64,000 bases of DNA from Nocardioides carbamazepini (GTDB lineage Bacteria; Actinomycetota; Actinomycetes; Propionibacteriales; Nocardioidaceae): assembly GCF_024614185.1 (NCBI RefSeq), contig NZ_JAHTLF010000024.1, positions 103,745 through 167,744 of the forward strand. The letters are read 5' to 3'. Every line of letters begins with the position of its first letter. Within the stretch, counting starts at the first letter, position 1. The notes beneath the pieces were generated by a model. The model saw nothing but the letters and a program-made list of their open reading frames with translations, had not been told where the DNA came from and made no database searches. The translations under genes and the position numbers were made by a program. Shown in pieces: positions 8,403-17,097 of this stretch.

Positions 8403-9206
8403 TCAGCGCACTCGGAGCCGGTAGGTCGCCGCCGCTGCCGGGTGGGTGGCGTCGCCGAGGTAGCGGACCGTGACCTTCCAGACGCCCTTCGCCAGTCTCG
8501 GCAGCCTGACTTTCGCGCCGCCGCCGGTGAGCGTGGCCTTGGCCCTGCGCTTGGCCGCCCCCTTCTTCAGCACGACCTTGACCCGGCCGGTTGCCGCGGC
8601 CTGGCCGGCGGCCGAGGCGACGTCGACCCGCACCGTGCCTGCCCGCGTGGTGGTGGGCTTCCTCGTGACCTTGAGGGTGGGCTGCACCGGGGCTGCCGGC
8701 GGTTGCGGGTCGGTGGCCGGCGACGGGAGGGCGGGCGCACCGGCGCCGAACTGCGGGGGGATCCGCGGGCTGCACGGCGCGTCGCTGAGGCAGACACCGT
8801 AGAACCAGTCGGTGAGGCTCTGCGTGCCGTCCAGGGACCAGTCGTTCGTCCAGCCGGTCGTGCCCTCGGAGCTGGAGTACGTCCACCACGGTGGCGAGCC
8901 ACAACTCGCGCTCCCCAGACCATCGATACGGAGCACCAGCCCACAGTCCACGCCGACGCCGTACCCGACGGCCTCGAGCGCCGAGATCCGGCTGTCGCTC
9001 AGCGGGGCGCCTCCGATCCGGCAGCGCGCCTCCCAACCGCGCTCGGAGGTCGCGCCGAAGTCGACGACGACGGTCAGTCCCTCGTTCTGCGCGCACCGAC
9101 CCGCGCGCCAGCCACTGGTGGCCGGCTCCGCGGACGCGGAGACGACGCCCAGCAGGGAGAAGGCGAGGATCAGGGCGAGGACCAGCCCGTACGAGCGCTG
9201 TCTCAT
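8403..9206 (-). CDS. Secreted protein with transcobalamin-beta-like region and C-terminal Ig-like domain
   Basis: About 267 aa; ATG 9206 preceded by GGGAGAA. Signal peptide about 1-26. The N-terminal domain has GLTVVVDFG and an aromatic WWTYSSSEGTTGW segment reminiscent of the small SCO2322/DUF4430-type folds, with several cysteines (about five). The C-terminal 90 residues form an Ig-like (Big_3) repeat with GRVKVVLKKG and ending VRYLGDATHP. First gene after a cobalamin riboswitch and head of the ECF-type operon. A secreted corrinoid-binding or surface role is inferred from context. Confidence 0.65.
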   Translation of the reverse strand: MRQRSYGLVLALILAFSLLGVVSASAEPATSGWRAGRCAQNEGLTVVVDFGATSERGWEARCRIGGAPLSDSRISALEAVGYGVGVDCGLVLRIDGLGSASCGSPPWWTYSSSEGTTGWTNDWSLDGTQSLTDWFYGVCLSDAPCSPRIPPQFGAGAPALPSPATDPQPPAAPVQPTLKVTRKPTTTRAGTVRVDVASAAGQAAATGRVKVVLKKGAAKRRAKATLTGGGAKVRLPRLAKGVWKVTVRYLGDATHPAAAATYRLRVR

Positions 9207-9295
9207 GAAACGTTCTCCCACTCCGCTCGGGAGGAGAGTCACGGGCTTCGAGGCGCCATGCCCACCCACCCGCTGTCCACGACGGTTGATGTGTC

Positions 9296-9412
9296 CTTGC
9301 TGCCTCCGGGGCCAGTCCGACTCGTCAGCGGGGTTCCGCTCGACTCACGGTTGCGGGTCAGCGCCGGATTCGCACCGGCTTTGGACACCACGGAGGGCTG
9401 TTCAGTTGTTCT
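9296..9412 (-). promoter_or_regulatory. Cobalamin riboswitch 1
   Basis: Read on the minus strand, the leader of the 9206 gene contains the B12 core AATCCGGCGCTGACCCGCAA followed by CCGTG, then CGAGTCGGACTGGCCC, in the order expected of an AdoCbl/cobalamin riboswitch. It lies about 90 bases before the start codon and would control the whole downstream ECF-MoxR operon. The GTCGGACTGG part is the most divergent of the three copies. Confidence 0.85.
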
Positions 9413-9528
9413 CAGGCACACGAGGCCCGAGCCGAGTATGCGCCCGGGTGGCGACCACGGCAAATCGGAGATCGCCGCGCCAGAGGGACGCTGAACCAGT
9501 CCGGCGTCGCGCAGCGTGGCGGGGAGTG

Positions 9529-9566
9529 GGACGGGGCCCTGCCGCCGCCGCGGCAGGACCCCGTCC
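9529..9566 (-). terminator. Probable intrinsic terminator hairpin
   Basis: A strong GC-rich inverted repeat (GACGGGGCCCTGCCGC pairing with GCGGCAGGACCCCGTC, one bulge, four-base loop) lies 17 bases after the stop of the 1347-aa gene and before riboswitch 1. There is no U tract, which is common in actinobacteria. It would separate the two transcription units. Confidence 0.7.
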
Positions 9567-9582
9567 TGGTCTCACCCGGAAC

Positions 9583-12500
9583 TCACCGGGTCACGCGGGT
9601 CTTGGCCTTGACCTTCGCGGGATCGACGTGGGCGTCGCCCCCGTAGGTCGCCTTCACCTTCTTCGCCCCCGGCTTGGTCGTCCTCTTGACCTTGACCTTG
9701 ACCACGGCGACGCCCTGACCGTCGACCGTCACGGTCTTCGACCTCCCGGCGATCCGCACCGTGACCTTGCCGGTCGGCGTGACGCCGGGCGCGGTGATAG
9801 CGATGCGGTAGATCGCGACCTTGCCGCGCGCGACCTTCTTCGCCCTCTTCTCGATCGTGAGCGTCGGCGTCGCCCGGGCCACCTTCACCGTGACCTGGGT
9901 CGACGACGCGTTGAACCGGCCGTCGGCGCCCTCGTAGGCGATGGTGAGACCGGTCGTACCGGGTTCGAGCGACCTGGCGGGAATCTCCAGCGTCGCGCGA
10001 CCGTCGCTCAGCGCGCCGGTGACGGTCCGGCCCGCGATCTTCGCCGAGACCGTCCCGGTCGGGGACTCCTGGCCCGACGCCGCGGAGACGGTCACCCGGA
10101 CCCGGCCGGCCTGGCCGTAGGCCACGTCCGGCGCGGTGGCCGACACCGAGGTGGCGATCAGAGCGGCCGCCACGGTGACCTCGGCCGAGGCGGCCGAGGC
10201 GGCCGAGTCACCCTTCGCGTTGGTCGCGGTGACCGTGGCGGTGTAGGTGCCGGCCGGCAGGTCGTCGACGACGGCACTGGTCGCGCCCGCGCCCGCGGTA
10301 CGGGTCACCGCAGCTCCCCCGGCAGGGGTCAGCGCGACGGTGTAGCCGGTGATCGGCGAGCCGCTGTCCTGCGGGGCGACCCAGGTGACGGTCACGGCGT
10401 CGCCGTCCACCGAGACCTCGGGCTTCGCCGGCGCCTCCGGCGCGGTGACCGGCACCAGCTGGTCGATCGCGTCGTCGAGGACCGTCGCGGCCTGGTCGAC
10501 CTCGCCCTGCGTGGCGTCCTCGTCGGCGGCCACCGCCGTCGCTGCGCCCACGGCCGCCTGCAGGGTCGTCCAGCTGACCGCGGTGTAGTCGGCCTCGTCG
10601 AGCTCCCCCGCCGCGGAGAGCGCAGTCTGCAACGCCTCCGTGTCCACGGGGATCACGTCCGGAGCGGTGGTCAGCCGGCCGTCGTAGAGGTAGACCGGCG
10701 GCGTGGCGCCCAGGTCGTAGGGACCGATGGCCACGGCGTTGAGGTTCGCCGGCTTGCCCTCCAGCGGGATGATCCGGTGGTAGGGCCACTCCGAGCCGAG
10801 ACCGCCGATGGACAGGTGCCCGTTGAGGGTCGCCTCGGTGGCGGCGGGCACGGTGTAGTCGAGCGCATAGGTCGTGGTGGCGCTCGTGTATTGGCCGCCC
10901 TCGTTGCTCTGGATGCTGGACATCCCGTCGGAGTAGGTCAGCTTCGGCCTCGTCCCCGCCACGAAGGCCGGGTTATAGATGCCGCCCAGCTTCTCAATGC
11001 CGCCCTCGACCCCGACCATGCTGATTCGCGCGACGTCACCGGTCTCGAACTCCTGGCCCGGATCGGTCGTGTTCTCTATCGAGACGTCGATGGCCTTGGC
11101 ACGCACGACGTAGTACGTCGTCTCGCCGCCGTTCGTCAGCTCGATGATGTTGCGCCCGCCCCGGAGCCTGACGGTGAACTCTCCGTCCTCCGCGGGCTCG
11201 TAGCCCCGCCATCCGGTGCCCCAGGACTTGCGGTTGAGCGGCTGGTGCACCCGCACCGTCGTCCCCGCGTCAGGCGTGAAGGCGAACGGCCGATAGCCGA
11301 CCTCCTCGTCGAAGTAGTAGGTGTCGAGCTCGTTGCGAACGTCGATCCCGGTGTCGAACGACGGGTCGTCCCCGCCGACGTTCACGACGACCAGACCGGT
11401 GTTCTGCTCCTCGATGCCGTTGAACGACCAGTTCGTGTTGCCCGGCGTCCCGTTGTCGTTGGCAGCCAGGTAGTGCAGCGGGTCGTAGGTGATCTTGATG
11501 ACGCTCACACCCGGCTGCTCGGCGTCGATGCGCAACTGCCGGCGCCCCTCGTAGCCGACCTCGCTGGTCGTGACGCTGTCTCCGGACACCTCGAAGGTGT
11601 AGTCGGGCTCGATGAACAGGTTGTTGACCTGGTCGAGCTGCGCTTGCGAGGTCCTGTAGGTGTCGAGGTCGAAGTGCTCCCCCACCTCCAGGTTGACCAC
11701 GCCGGTGTCGTCCAGGTTGGTGTAGAGGTTGCGAGGATCGCCCGCGCCCAGACCGGGGATCGCCAGCGACGTGTCGACGCGTCCCTCTAGCGGCGTGAGG
11801 TCGAGCGTGTACTGCGTCTCTGCCGAGCCCGCGTTCACGGTGAAGATCTTGGCGACCTTGTCGGTCTCGCCCTCAATGACCGCCGTGGCGATCTTCTGCG
11901 AGCTGTAGGCGACCGGCGTGGTCGGGACGTAGACGTCGTGGCTGGCGTCGGAGAGCGCGTCGACCTTCGCGACCGGGTACGACACGAACTCCGCGTAGTG
12001 CTGGGCGGTGCCGTTCTTCCACGACAGGGTCACGTCGGCGCCTTTGGTGACCTTGACGGAAAGGCCGGGGCCGTCGAAGCCCACCCGGCCGATCGCGGTC
12101 TGCAAGACCAGGCGCGCCTGGTGGAGGTCGGCAGCGGTCGCAGCGGGATCGCGACGGACCACGGTGGCCGTGGCGAGCGCGTCCTGGAGCAGGGTCCAGC
12201 GGAAGGGCACCGCCGCCCCCTCACCGATCGAGCTGGCCTCGTCGATCACGGACCGCACTTCGAGACGGTCGTCGCGGGTGGGAGCCTCGACGACATCGGA
12301 GAAGTACGACGAGAAGGTCGTCTTGTCGTAGTCGCCCCTGGTCTCGTCCGGCACCACGGCGACGACCGTGCGGTTCTCCGGGTCGGCGTTGTTGGACCCG
12401 TTGAACGTGCTGGCGTTGAACCGAGGCTTCGTCGGGTGCAGGAAGATGATCCGCTCAAGCGTCGTGATGCCGTTGAAAGTCGTCGCAGAGCCGAAGTCGT

Positions 12501-13626
12501 AGGTCTCGGCAGCGACCACCACGTTGCGCAGGCTGGAGTTGCCCTGGAACGGGTTGGCGACGTTGTACGACGCGACCGGCGGCAGGCTGACGTCGGTGAG
12601 CGCGGTCATCCCGTTGAGCGCGTACGTCGTCCCGTCGATCACGCCCGACAGGTCGAGCTCCTCGATGCTGGTGCCGGCATAGGCAGGGTTGCGCAGGTCG
12701 GCGTAGTCCTGGCTGTTGAGCGAACCGGTGATCCGGACCTTCTCGAGCACGCTGTAGTCGTAGCTGTCGGGGTTCTGGCCGAACTCGTTGCGCAGCGCTC
12801 GCTGCATCCGGTTCAGCAACAGGCCTTGCGACGGGGGCGCGATCGTGACCCACGGCTCGACCACCGCGGTCGCCTGCGTGAGCGCCAGGATCGCCTCATC
12901 GACCTCAACCTCGGTGGCGAGCGGGTCGATCGCGACGTCCAGTCCGTCCTCGATCTCCGCTTCGGTGGCGGTCGCCGGGGCGGGATCGGCGAGGGTCCGG
13001 ATCAGTTCGGACTTGTCCGCCATCGTGAAGTAGGGCTCGGCACCCCAGCAGCCGGTCGGCACACCGGTGTCGCAGCCATAGCCGTGCATGGTGAACTGCC
13101 AGCGCATCACCTCGCCGTCGGTGAGTTCCCAGGCGCCGGCCCCCACGGGCGCCATCACGTTGTCGACGGTGTACATCCAGCCCGACATCTGCGAGTAGTC
13201 GAACTGGCCGAGGTAGCCGTCGCCGTCCTCGGCGATGAGCTGGAAGCCCGGCTGGCTGGTGACATGCGACGGGACGTTCACCACGCCGGTGTCGAAGCCC
13301 TTCACCTTGGCCAGGTACCAGCCGCCGGACGTGGGGTCGCCCGGGTCGTCGAAGTCGTGGTCCCCGTCCTCTAGGACGGACTCGGTGACCTCCGCTGCGG
13401 TGGTGCCGTCGGGCACGGTCAGCTTCACGGGCTCGGCGTAGTAGCCCTGGCCGAGGTTGTAGCCCTCGAAGGTGACGTAGACGTCGATGGTGCCCGGGTC
13501 GGGCTCGTCGTCCGGTGCCGCCGAGGCGGCCGGCGCGAGCCCCAGGACGAGGGCGAGCGCCGTCAGTACGCCGCACAGCAGCGCGGTCCCGCGGTGGCGC
13601 GGGCGATGGATGGGTCTCGGGCCCAT
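9583..13626 (-). CDS. Large secreted DUF4430 (transcobalamin-like) multidomain surface protein
   Basis: 1347 aa. ATG 13626 has AAGGAGAG just upstream. Signal peptide to about residue 37 (LAPAASA). A DUF4430/transcobalamin-beta-like domain follows (about 46-185), with SGWMYTVDN and DGEVMRWQFTMHGYG. Next come a leucine-rich (BspA-type) stretch (about 290-420), two FIVAR-like three-helix segments (about 455-520 and 1035-1090), central beta-rich repeats, an Fn3 domain (about 1100-1190) and two Ig-like repeats ending in a Lys-rich tail. No sortase motif or C-terminal helix is seen, so attachment is unclear. A cobalamin riboswitch precedes it. Inferred role: cell-surface corrinoid capture. Confidence 0.85.
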   Translation of the reverse strand: MGPRPIHRPRHRGTALLCGVLTALALVLGLAPAASAAPDDEPDPGTIDVYVTFEGYNLGQGYYAEPVKLTVPDGTTAAEVTESVLEDGDHDFDDPGDPTSGGWYLAKVKGFDTGVVNVPSHVTSQPGFQLIAEDGDGYLGQFDYSQMSGWMYTVDNVMAPVGAGAWELTDGEVMRWQFTMHGYGCDTGVPTGCWGAEPYFTMADKSELIRTLADPAPATATEAEIEDGLDVAIDPLATEVEVDEAILALTQATAVVEPWVTIAPPSQGLLLNRMQRALRNEFGQNPDSYDYSVLEKVRITGSLNSQDYADLRNPAYAGTSIEELDLSGVIDGTTYALNGMTALTDVSLPPVASYNVANPFQGNSSLRNVVVAAETYDFGSATTFNGITTLERIIFLHPTKPRFNASTFNGSNNADPENRTVVAVVPDETRGDYDKTTFSSYFSDVVEAPTRDDRLEVRSVIDEASSIGEGAAVPFRWTLLQDALATATVVRRDPAATAADLHQARLVLQTAIGRVGFDGPGLSVKVTKGADVTLSWKNGTAQHYAEFVSYPVAKVDALSDASHDVYVPTTPVAYSSQKIATAVIEGETDKVAKIFTVNAGSAETQYTLDLTPLEGRVDTSLAIPGLGAGDPRNLYTNLDDTGVVNLEVGEHFDLDTYRTSQAQLDQVNNLFIEPDYTFEVSGDSVTTSEVGYEGRRQLRIDAEQPGVSVIKITYDPLHYLAANDNGTPGNTNWSFNGIEEQNTGLVVVNVGGDDPSFDTGIDVRNELDTYYFDEEVGYRPFAFTPDAGTTVRVHQPLNRKSWGTGWRGYEPAEDGEFTVRLRGGRNIIELTNGGETTYYVVRAKAIDVSIENTTDPGQEFETGDVARISMVGVEGGIEKLGGIYNPAFVAGTRPKLTYSDGMSSIQSNEGGQYTSATTTYALDYTVPAATEATLNGHLSIGGLGSEWPYHRIIPLEGKPANLNAVAIGPYDLGATPPVYLYDGRLTTAPDVIPVDTEALQTALSAAGELDEADYTAVSWTTLQAAVGAATAVAADEDATQGEVDQAATVLDDAIDQLVPVTAPEAPAKPEVSVDGDAVTVTWVAPQDSGSPITGYTVALTPAGGAAVTRTAGAGATSAVVDDLPAGTYTATVTATNAKGDSAASAASAEVTVAAALIATSVSATAPDVAYGQAGRVRVTVSAASGQESPTGTVSAKIAGRTVTGALSDGRATLEIPARSLEPGTTGLTIAYEGADGRFNASSTQVTVKVARATPTLTIEKRAKKVARGKVAIYRIAITAPGVTPTGKVTVRIAGRSKTVTVDGQGVAVVKVKVKRTTKPGAKKVKATYGGDAHVDPAKVKAKTRVTR

Positions 13627-13734
13627 GTGTTCTCTCCTTGTTGCCACTGCGTGGAGAGACGATGAGAGGAACGAACCACCCCAGCGGGCGGTTCAGGCCA
13701 CTTTCCCGTTGTCCACGACAGGAACTGAGCCAGA

Positions 13735-13845
13735 CACCCGTGGCAGGTACTCCGACTCGCGGCACGATCGACTCGTGCCACACACGGTTGCGGGACAGCG
13801 CCGGATTCTCACCGACTTCCCCCGCCACGAATGCAACTGGTAGAG
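13735..13845 (-). promoter_or_regulatory. Cobalamin riboswitch 2
   Basis: Minus-strand leader of the 1347-aa gene. It carries GGGGGAAGTCGGTG, the B12 core GCGCTGTCCCGCAACCGTG and CGAGTCGGAGTACCTGCC. This is the best match of the three copies to the cobalamin riboswitch consensus. About 110 bases separate the aptamer from the start codon, room for an expression platform. Confidence 0.93.
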
Positions 13846-13890
13846 CAAGCCACGACCGGCGCGACCCAGGCCGCACCCTAGCGCAGGCGA

Positions 13891-13924
13891 CGCCCGATCC
13901 GGATCCCGTCTCCGATATCGGGCG
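13891..13924 (-). terminator. Possible terminator hairpin
   Basis: Inverted repeat CGCCCGAT / ATCGGGCG with an 18-base loop, 14 bases after the stop of the alpha-barrel protein gene. Weak because of the long loop and lack of a U tract. Confidence 0.35.
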
Positions 13925-13938
13925 CCGGCCTGCTCAGG

Positions 13939-15309
13939 TCAGCGCTTGACCTTGACCACCTTGCCGGTCGCGTAGCTGGCTGGCTCCACGAGGGAGTCGC
14001 CGAGGTAGTCGACCTTGACCGCCTTCCTGCCCGGCTTGATGCGCGGCTTGACCTTGATGCGCACCGTCGCAGTACCGTGGGCATCCACCGTCGCAATGAC
14101 CTTCCTGCCCGCGAACCTCACGCGCACTTGGCCGGTCGGGACGACGCCGGCGGCGCTCACCTCGACCGTGACTGCGAGCCTCTTGCCCCGCTTGACGCGG
14201 GCCTTCTGCGTCACCTCGACGACGGCGGCGGCCTTGGTCGCGGTCGGCGGCGGCTGGACGACCGGGGCCCCGAAGTCACGCGGCTCCACGTCGGTCATAT
14301 CGTAGAGCCGGTTCTCGCCGTCGACGAAACGCAGATAGTCGGCGATGCCGTAGAAGCCCTGCTCCGTCGACATGCTGTTGCGGATGGTCGAGGGCGTCGA
14401 CCACCAGAAGCCGCCTCCGTCGATGTGGAAATCGGCGACGGCCGACGCCGCGCTGCCACCGCCCTTGACGAACCGCGTGTCGACGGCCGGGTCGATGCCC
14501 AGGCCGGTCAGGGCGAGCGTGGCCTGCACCGTACTCTCGACGCTCTCGCCGAAGCTCGCGTAGGCCCCACCGGGCTTCTGGATGTCGGAGAGCACGGCGA
14601 CACCGCGCTCCAGCGCGGCGGCAACCTCCGGCTGATCCCGGTAGGGGATCAGCGCCTGCATGGTCATCCCCGTCATGTCGGGATCGGGAATGCTGCCGAA
14701 GAACGCCCAGCCGCCGCTGGCGAGTTCCGCACCGAGGATCAGGTCGACCAGTCCCTGGCGGGTGGTGGGCATCGTGACGCCCGCGACCTCGGGAATGGCG
14801 TAGTTCTTGGAGTCCAGGGCGATCAGTGCGAAGACACGCTGGTTGAGCAGGGTGATCTTGGACTGGTCGGCCAGGCCCGCGAGCAGGTTGTGGCCGCCCA
14901 CATCGGTGGGGTCGCCGCCGATGGCGGTGACGGCCAGGATCACCCGCTCGTACTCGGTGGCCGCACCGAGGACTCCGCCCTTGGCGGTCACGTCGTCGGC
15001 GAGGTTGGCGTAGTAGGTATCGATCCAGGCATCGGCGCCGGGGGTGCCGTTGCGCGCGAGCCCAAGCGCCTTCCACTCCACGCCGAGACCGCTCGGCTCG
15101 TAGTGGTCGAGGATGTACCGGCCGGTCTCGGCCTGCATCGTGCGGTAGCGGGCGATGAGCTGGTCGTCCGAGTCCGCGGCGGCGGGCGCGAAGGGTCTGG
15201 CCTGGGCAGGAGCGGCGACGAGGGCCGGGGAGAACCCGACGACGAGCGCCAGTACGGCGAGGAGTGGAGCGAGCGCAGCGGCGCCTCGACCCTTGGTGGG
15301 CGACTTCAT
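13939..15309 (-). CDS. Secreted alpha/alpha-barrel protein resembling intrinsic factor/transcobalamin alpha domain
   Basis: 456 aa. ATG 15309 is preceded by GGAAGGAAACC. Signal peptide about 1-37. Residues about 47-340 are helical repeats of the prenyltransferase/squalene-oxidase type: DMTGMTMQALIPY (211-223) and SVESTVQATLALTGLG (256-271) are the Asp/Ser-x-x-x-Gln-AL signatures also found in the alpha6/alpha6 barrel of intrinsic factor and transcobalamin. A Pro-rich hinge near 350 leads to an Ig-like C-terminal domain (about 365-456). A cobalamin riboswitch precedes it. Corrinoid binding is inferred from fold plus regulation; no terpene-cyclase DxDD or QW motif is seen. Confidence 0.8.
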   Translation of the reverse strand: MKSPTKGRGAAALAPLLAVLALVVGFSPALVAAPAQARPFAPAAADSDDQLIARYRTMQAETGRYILDHYEPSGLGVEWKALGLARNGTPGADAWIDTYYANLADDVTAKGGVLGAATEYERVILAVTAIGGDPTDVGGHNLLAGLADQSKITLLNQRVFALIALDSKNYAIPEVAGVTMPTTRQGLVDLILGAELASGGWAFFGSIPDPDMTGMTMQALIPYRDQPEVAAALERGVAVLSDIQKPGGAYASFGESVESTVQATLALTGLGIDPAVDTRFVKGGGSAASAVADFHIDGGGFWWSTPSTIRNSMSTEQGFYGIADYLRFVDGENRLYDMTDVEPRDFGAPVVQPPPTATKAAAVVEVTQKARVKRGKRLAVTVEVSAAGVVPTGQVRVRFAGRKVIATVDAHGTATVRIKVKPRIKPGRKAVKVDYLGDSLVEPASYATGKVVKVKR

Positions 15310-15399
15310 GGTTTCCTTCCGGCTGCAAGAAACAGGGAAGGGAGCCCGCACCCGTGCGGGTCACGCCCCTGCTGTCGCGGCAGCGAGTGGTGATGGTGT

Positions 15400-15502
15400 C
15401 CGGCCCAGCCAGGTCTCCCGACTCTCCGCCGATGTTCGACGGACCACGGTTGCGCGTCAGCGCCGGCTTCCGACCGGCTTCCCCTGCGCTGGGCCTTTGT
15501 TG
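15400..15502 (-). promoter_or_regulatory. Cobalamin riboswitch 3
   Basis: Minus-strand leader of the alpha-barrel protein gene, with GGGGAAGCCGGT, the core GCGCTGACGCGCAACCGTG and GAGTCGGGAGACCTGGC. It is about 100 bases upstream of ATG 15309. One base of the usual CCCGCAAC box is changed (CGCGCAAC). Confidence 0.87.
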
Positions 15503-15781
15503 AGTTGTCGGCCGACAGGGTATCTCCTCTGTTCCTGAGATCGCCTCGCGTGCGCCACGGATGCGCCGCACTGGCCCAGCACCGGGTGTCGATCCCGACT
15601 AGGGCCTCCGAGAGTCCATCCACCTCGCCCGCCGTCTGCGGGACTAGCGAGGGCTGCGTTCCACCCCATGTCACGACCATTTGGGGAATGCCGCCGACCT
15701 GTGCAAACGCAACGTACCCCCGCCGATACCCGCGCCTTGGGGGTACGAAGTCGGGGATGTTCGCTAGGCACCGTCGGCGGT

Positions 15782-16729
15782 ATGAACACCATCGATGCCC
15801 CGCACTGGACGGTCCACACCATGGCGCGCGTCGCGGCCGCCGATGAGACATTGGCCGAGGTTGCTCTGCGCTATGCCAATCTCGGCATCCCGGTCTTCGC
15901 GTGTGTGCCTGGCGGCAAGCAGCCGATCACGCCGAACGGGTTCCACGACGCGACAGCCTCCACCCGCGCCGTGCGCCACTGGTGGGCCCGAACCCCGGAC
16001 GCGAACATCGGACTCCCTACGGGCTCGATGACCGGGGTCCTTGTCGTCGATGTCGACGTCCACGGTGCTGACAGCGGATACGGGGGCTTCGAGCGTTCCC
16101 GCAAGGCCGGCATCGCCGAGGGCTGGGGATGGCTCGTGCGGACCCCCTCGGGCGGCCTGCATGCCTACTACCCCGCCGCCCGCGGCCGGGAGCAGCGCTC
16201 CTGGCAGGCCCCAAGCGCGCACGTTGACTTCCGCGGCGACGGCGGGTACGTGATCGCACCGCCCTCACGCATCACGGTCGACGGCGCCCCGACCACCTAC
16301 GAGGTGATCGCGGTCGCACACCATCGCCCGCAACCGATCGACGCCGGACAGCTTCGGCAGTTCCTCGAACCTTCTCGACAACAACCGGCCCCATCGGCTC
16401 TCCCGGCTCTCCCGGCTCTGGGAGCCCATCCGGACAGACTCGCCGGCTGGGTGGCCCAGCGCCCGGAGGGCGGGCGCAACGCCGGTCTGTTCTGGGCGGC
16501 CTGCCGCATGGCCGAGGGCGGGCACCAGTATGACGACGCCGTCGGACTCCTCGGCAATGCCGGACGGACAGCCGGGCTCCCTGACCGTGAGATCGAGACG
16601 ACGATCCGCTCGGCGTACCGGATCACATCCCGCCTCTCCCCTAGTCCACGCGCCGCGGCGCCCATCACTGGATCGGGGCAAGCGAGCCGCCCAGGCCCTA
16701 CTGAGCAGGCAGGGGTGATCGGACTGTGA
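15782..16729 (+). CDS. Bifunctional DNA primase/polymerase (prim-pol)
   Basis: 315 aa. The N-terminal prim-pol domain has the metal-binding LVVDVDVHG (DxD) motif near residues 84-92 and TPSGGLHAYY near 122-131. The C-terminal part (GRNAGLFWAACRMAEGG) is the helical primase C-terminal type. In ICEs this enzyme primes replication or second-strand synthesis after transfer. ATG 15782 is the furthest plausible start; ATG 15821 is an alternative as no strong ribosome site is seen. Its stop overlaps the next GTG (GTGA). About 280 bases upstream of it (15,503-15,781) hold no convincing gene. Confidence 0.85.
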   Translation: MNTIDAPHWTVHTMARVAAADETLAEVALRYANLGIPVFACVPGGKQPITPNGFHDATASTRAVRHWWARTPDANIGLPTGSMTGVLVVDVDVHGADSGYGGFERSRKAGIAEGWGWLVRTPSGGLHAYYPAARGREQRSWQAPSAHVDFRGDGGYVIAPPSRITVDGAPTTYEVIAVAHHRPQPIDAGQLRQFLEPSRQQPAPSALPALPALGAHPDRLAGWVAQRPEGGRNAGLFWAACRMAEGGHQYDDAVGLLGNAGRTAGLPDREIETTIRSAYRITSRLSPSPRAAAPITGSGQASRPGPTEQAGVIGL

Positions 16730-17097
16730 ACACCCACCCCGAGTACCGCCGCTACCGCCCCGCGCGGCCAACAGAGCCGAGCGCACGCCCGAACGGGCCC
16801 GCCACCGACTGGGCACCACCGCCGCTCGACAGCGACCAGAGCATCCCAGTCCGACCCACCGACATCGCCTCACGCACGGGCAAGCGGATCGCCTGGATCC
16901 GTCCGACCGAGCTCGCCAGCTTCGCCTCGCCGGCAATCACGCGCGGCATCAACCTGCAGACCGAGCTGTCCCGCCGGCTCCGGCGCTCTCCCACGGCCCT
17001 GCGCCGGGCAATGCACCGCACACCAACGCCGGCACCGGCACCGGTGTCGTCGGCATCATCGGGGCGGATGGTTGAGCAGGAAGGACTCCCGCTGTGA
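16726..17097 (+). CDS. Small ICE protein of unknown function
   Basis: 123 aa, GTG start in a GTGA overlap with the primase gene, and its own stop overlaps the next gene the same way. Pro/Arg-rich N-terminus, then TDIASRTGKRIAWIRPTELA and a basic helix, ending in Pro/Ala-rich residues. No domain recognised. The tight coupling in a four-gene run (primase, this, 17094, ParB-like) is the main argument that it is real. Confidence 0.6.
   Translation: MNTHPEYRRYRPARPTEPSARPNGPATDWAPPPLDSDQSIPVRPTDIASRTGKRIAWIRPTELASFASPAITRGINLQTELSRRLRRSPTALRRAMHRTPTPAPAPVSSASSGRMVEQEGLPL

Noticed and set aside
8812..11790. 992-codon plus-strand open frame
   Set aside because: It is antisense to the multidomain secreted protein; composition is Arg/Gly/Asp-rich with no domains, a typical high-GC shadow frame.
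13939..15309. Terpene (squalene-hopene) cyclase
   Set aside because: Only the repeat fold resembles it; no DxDD or QW motifs, it is secreted and under B12 control.
15645..15660. TAGCGAGGGCTG as a left attachment copy of the tRNA 3' end TAGCGGGGGCAG
   Set aside because: Only about 10 of 12 bases match and the similarity does not extend, so chance is more likely.
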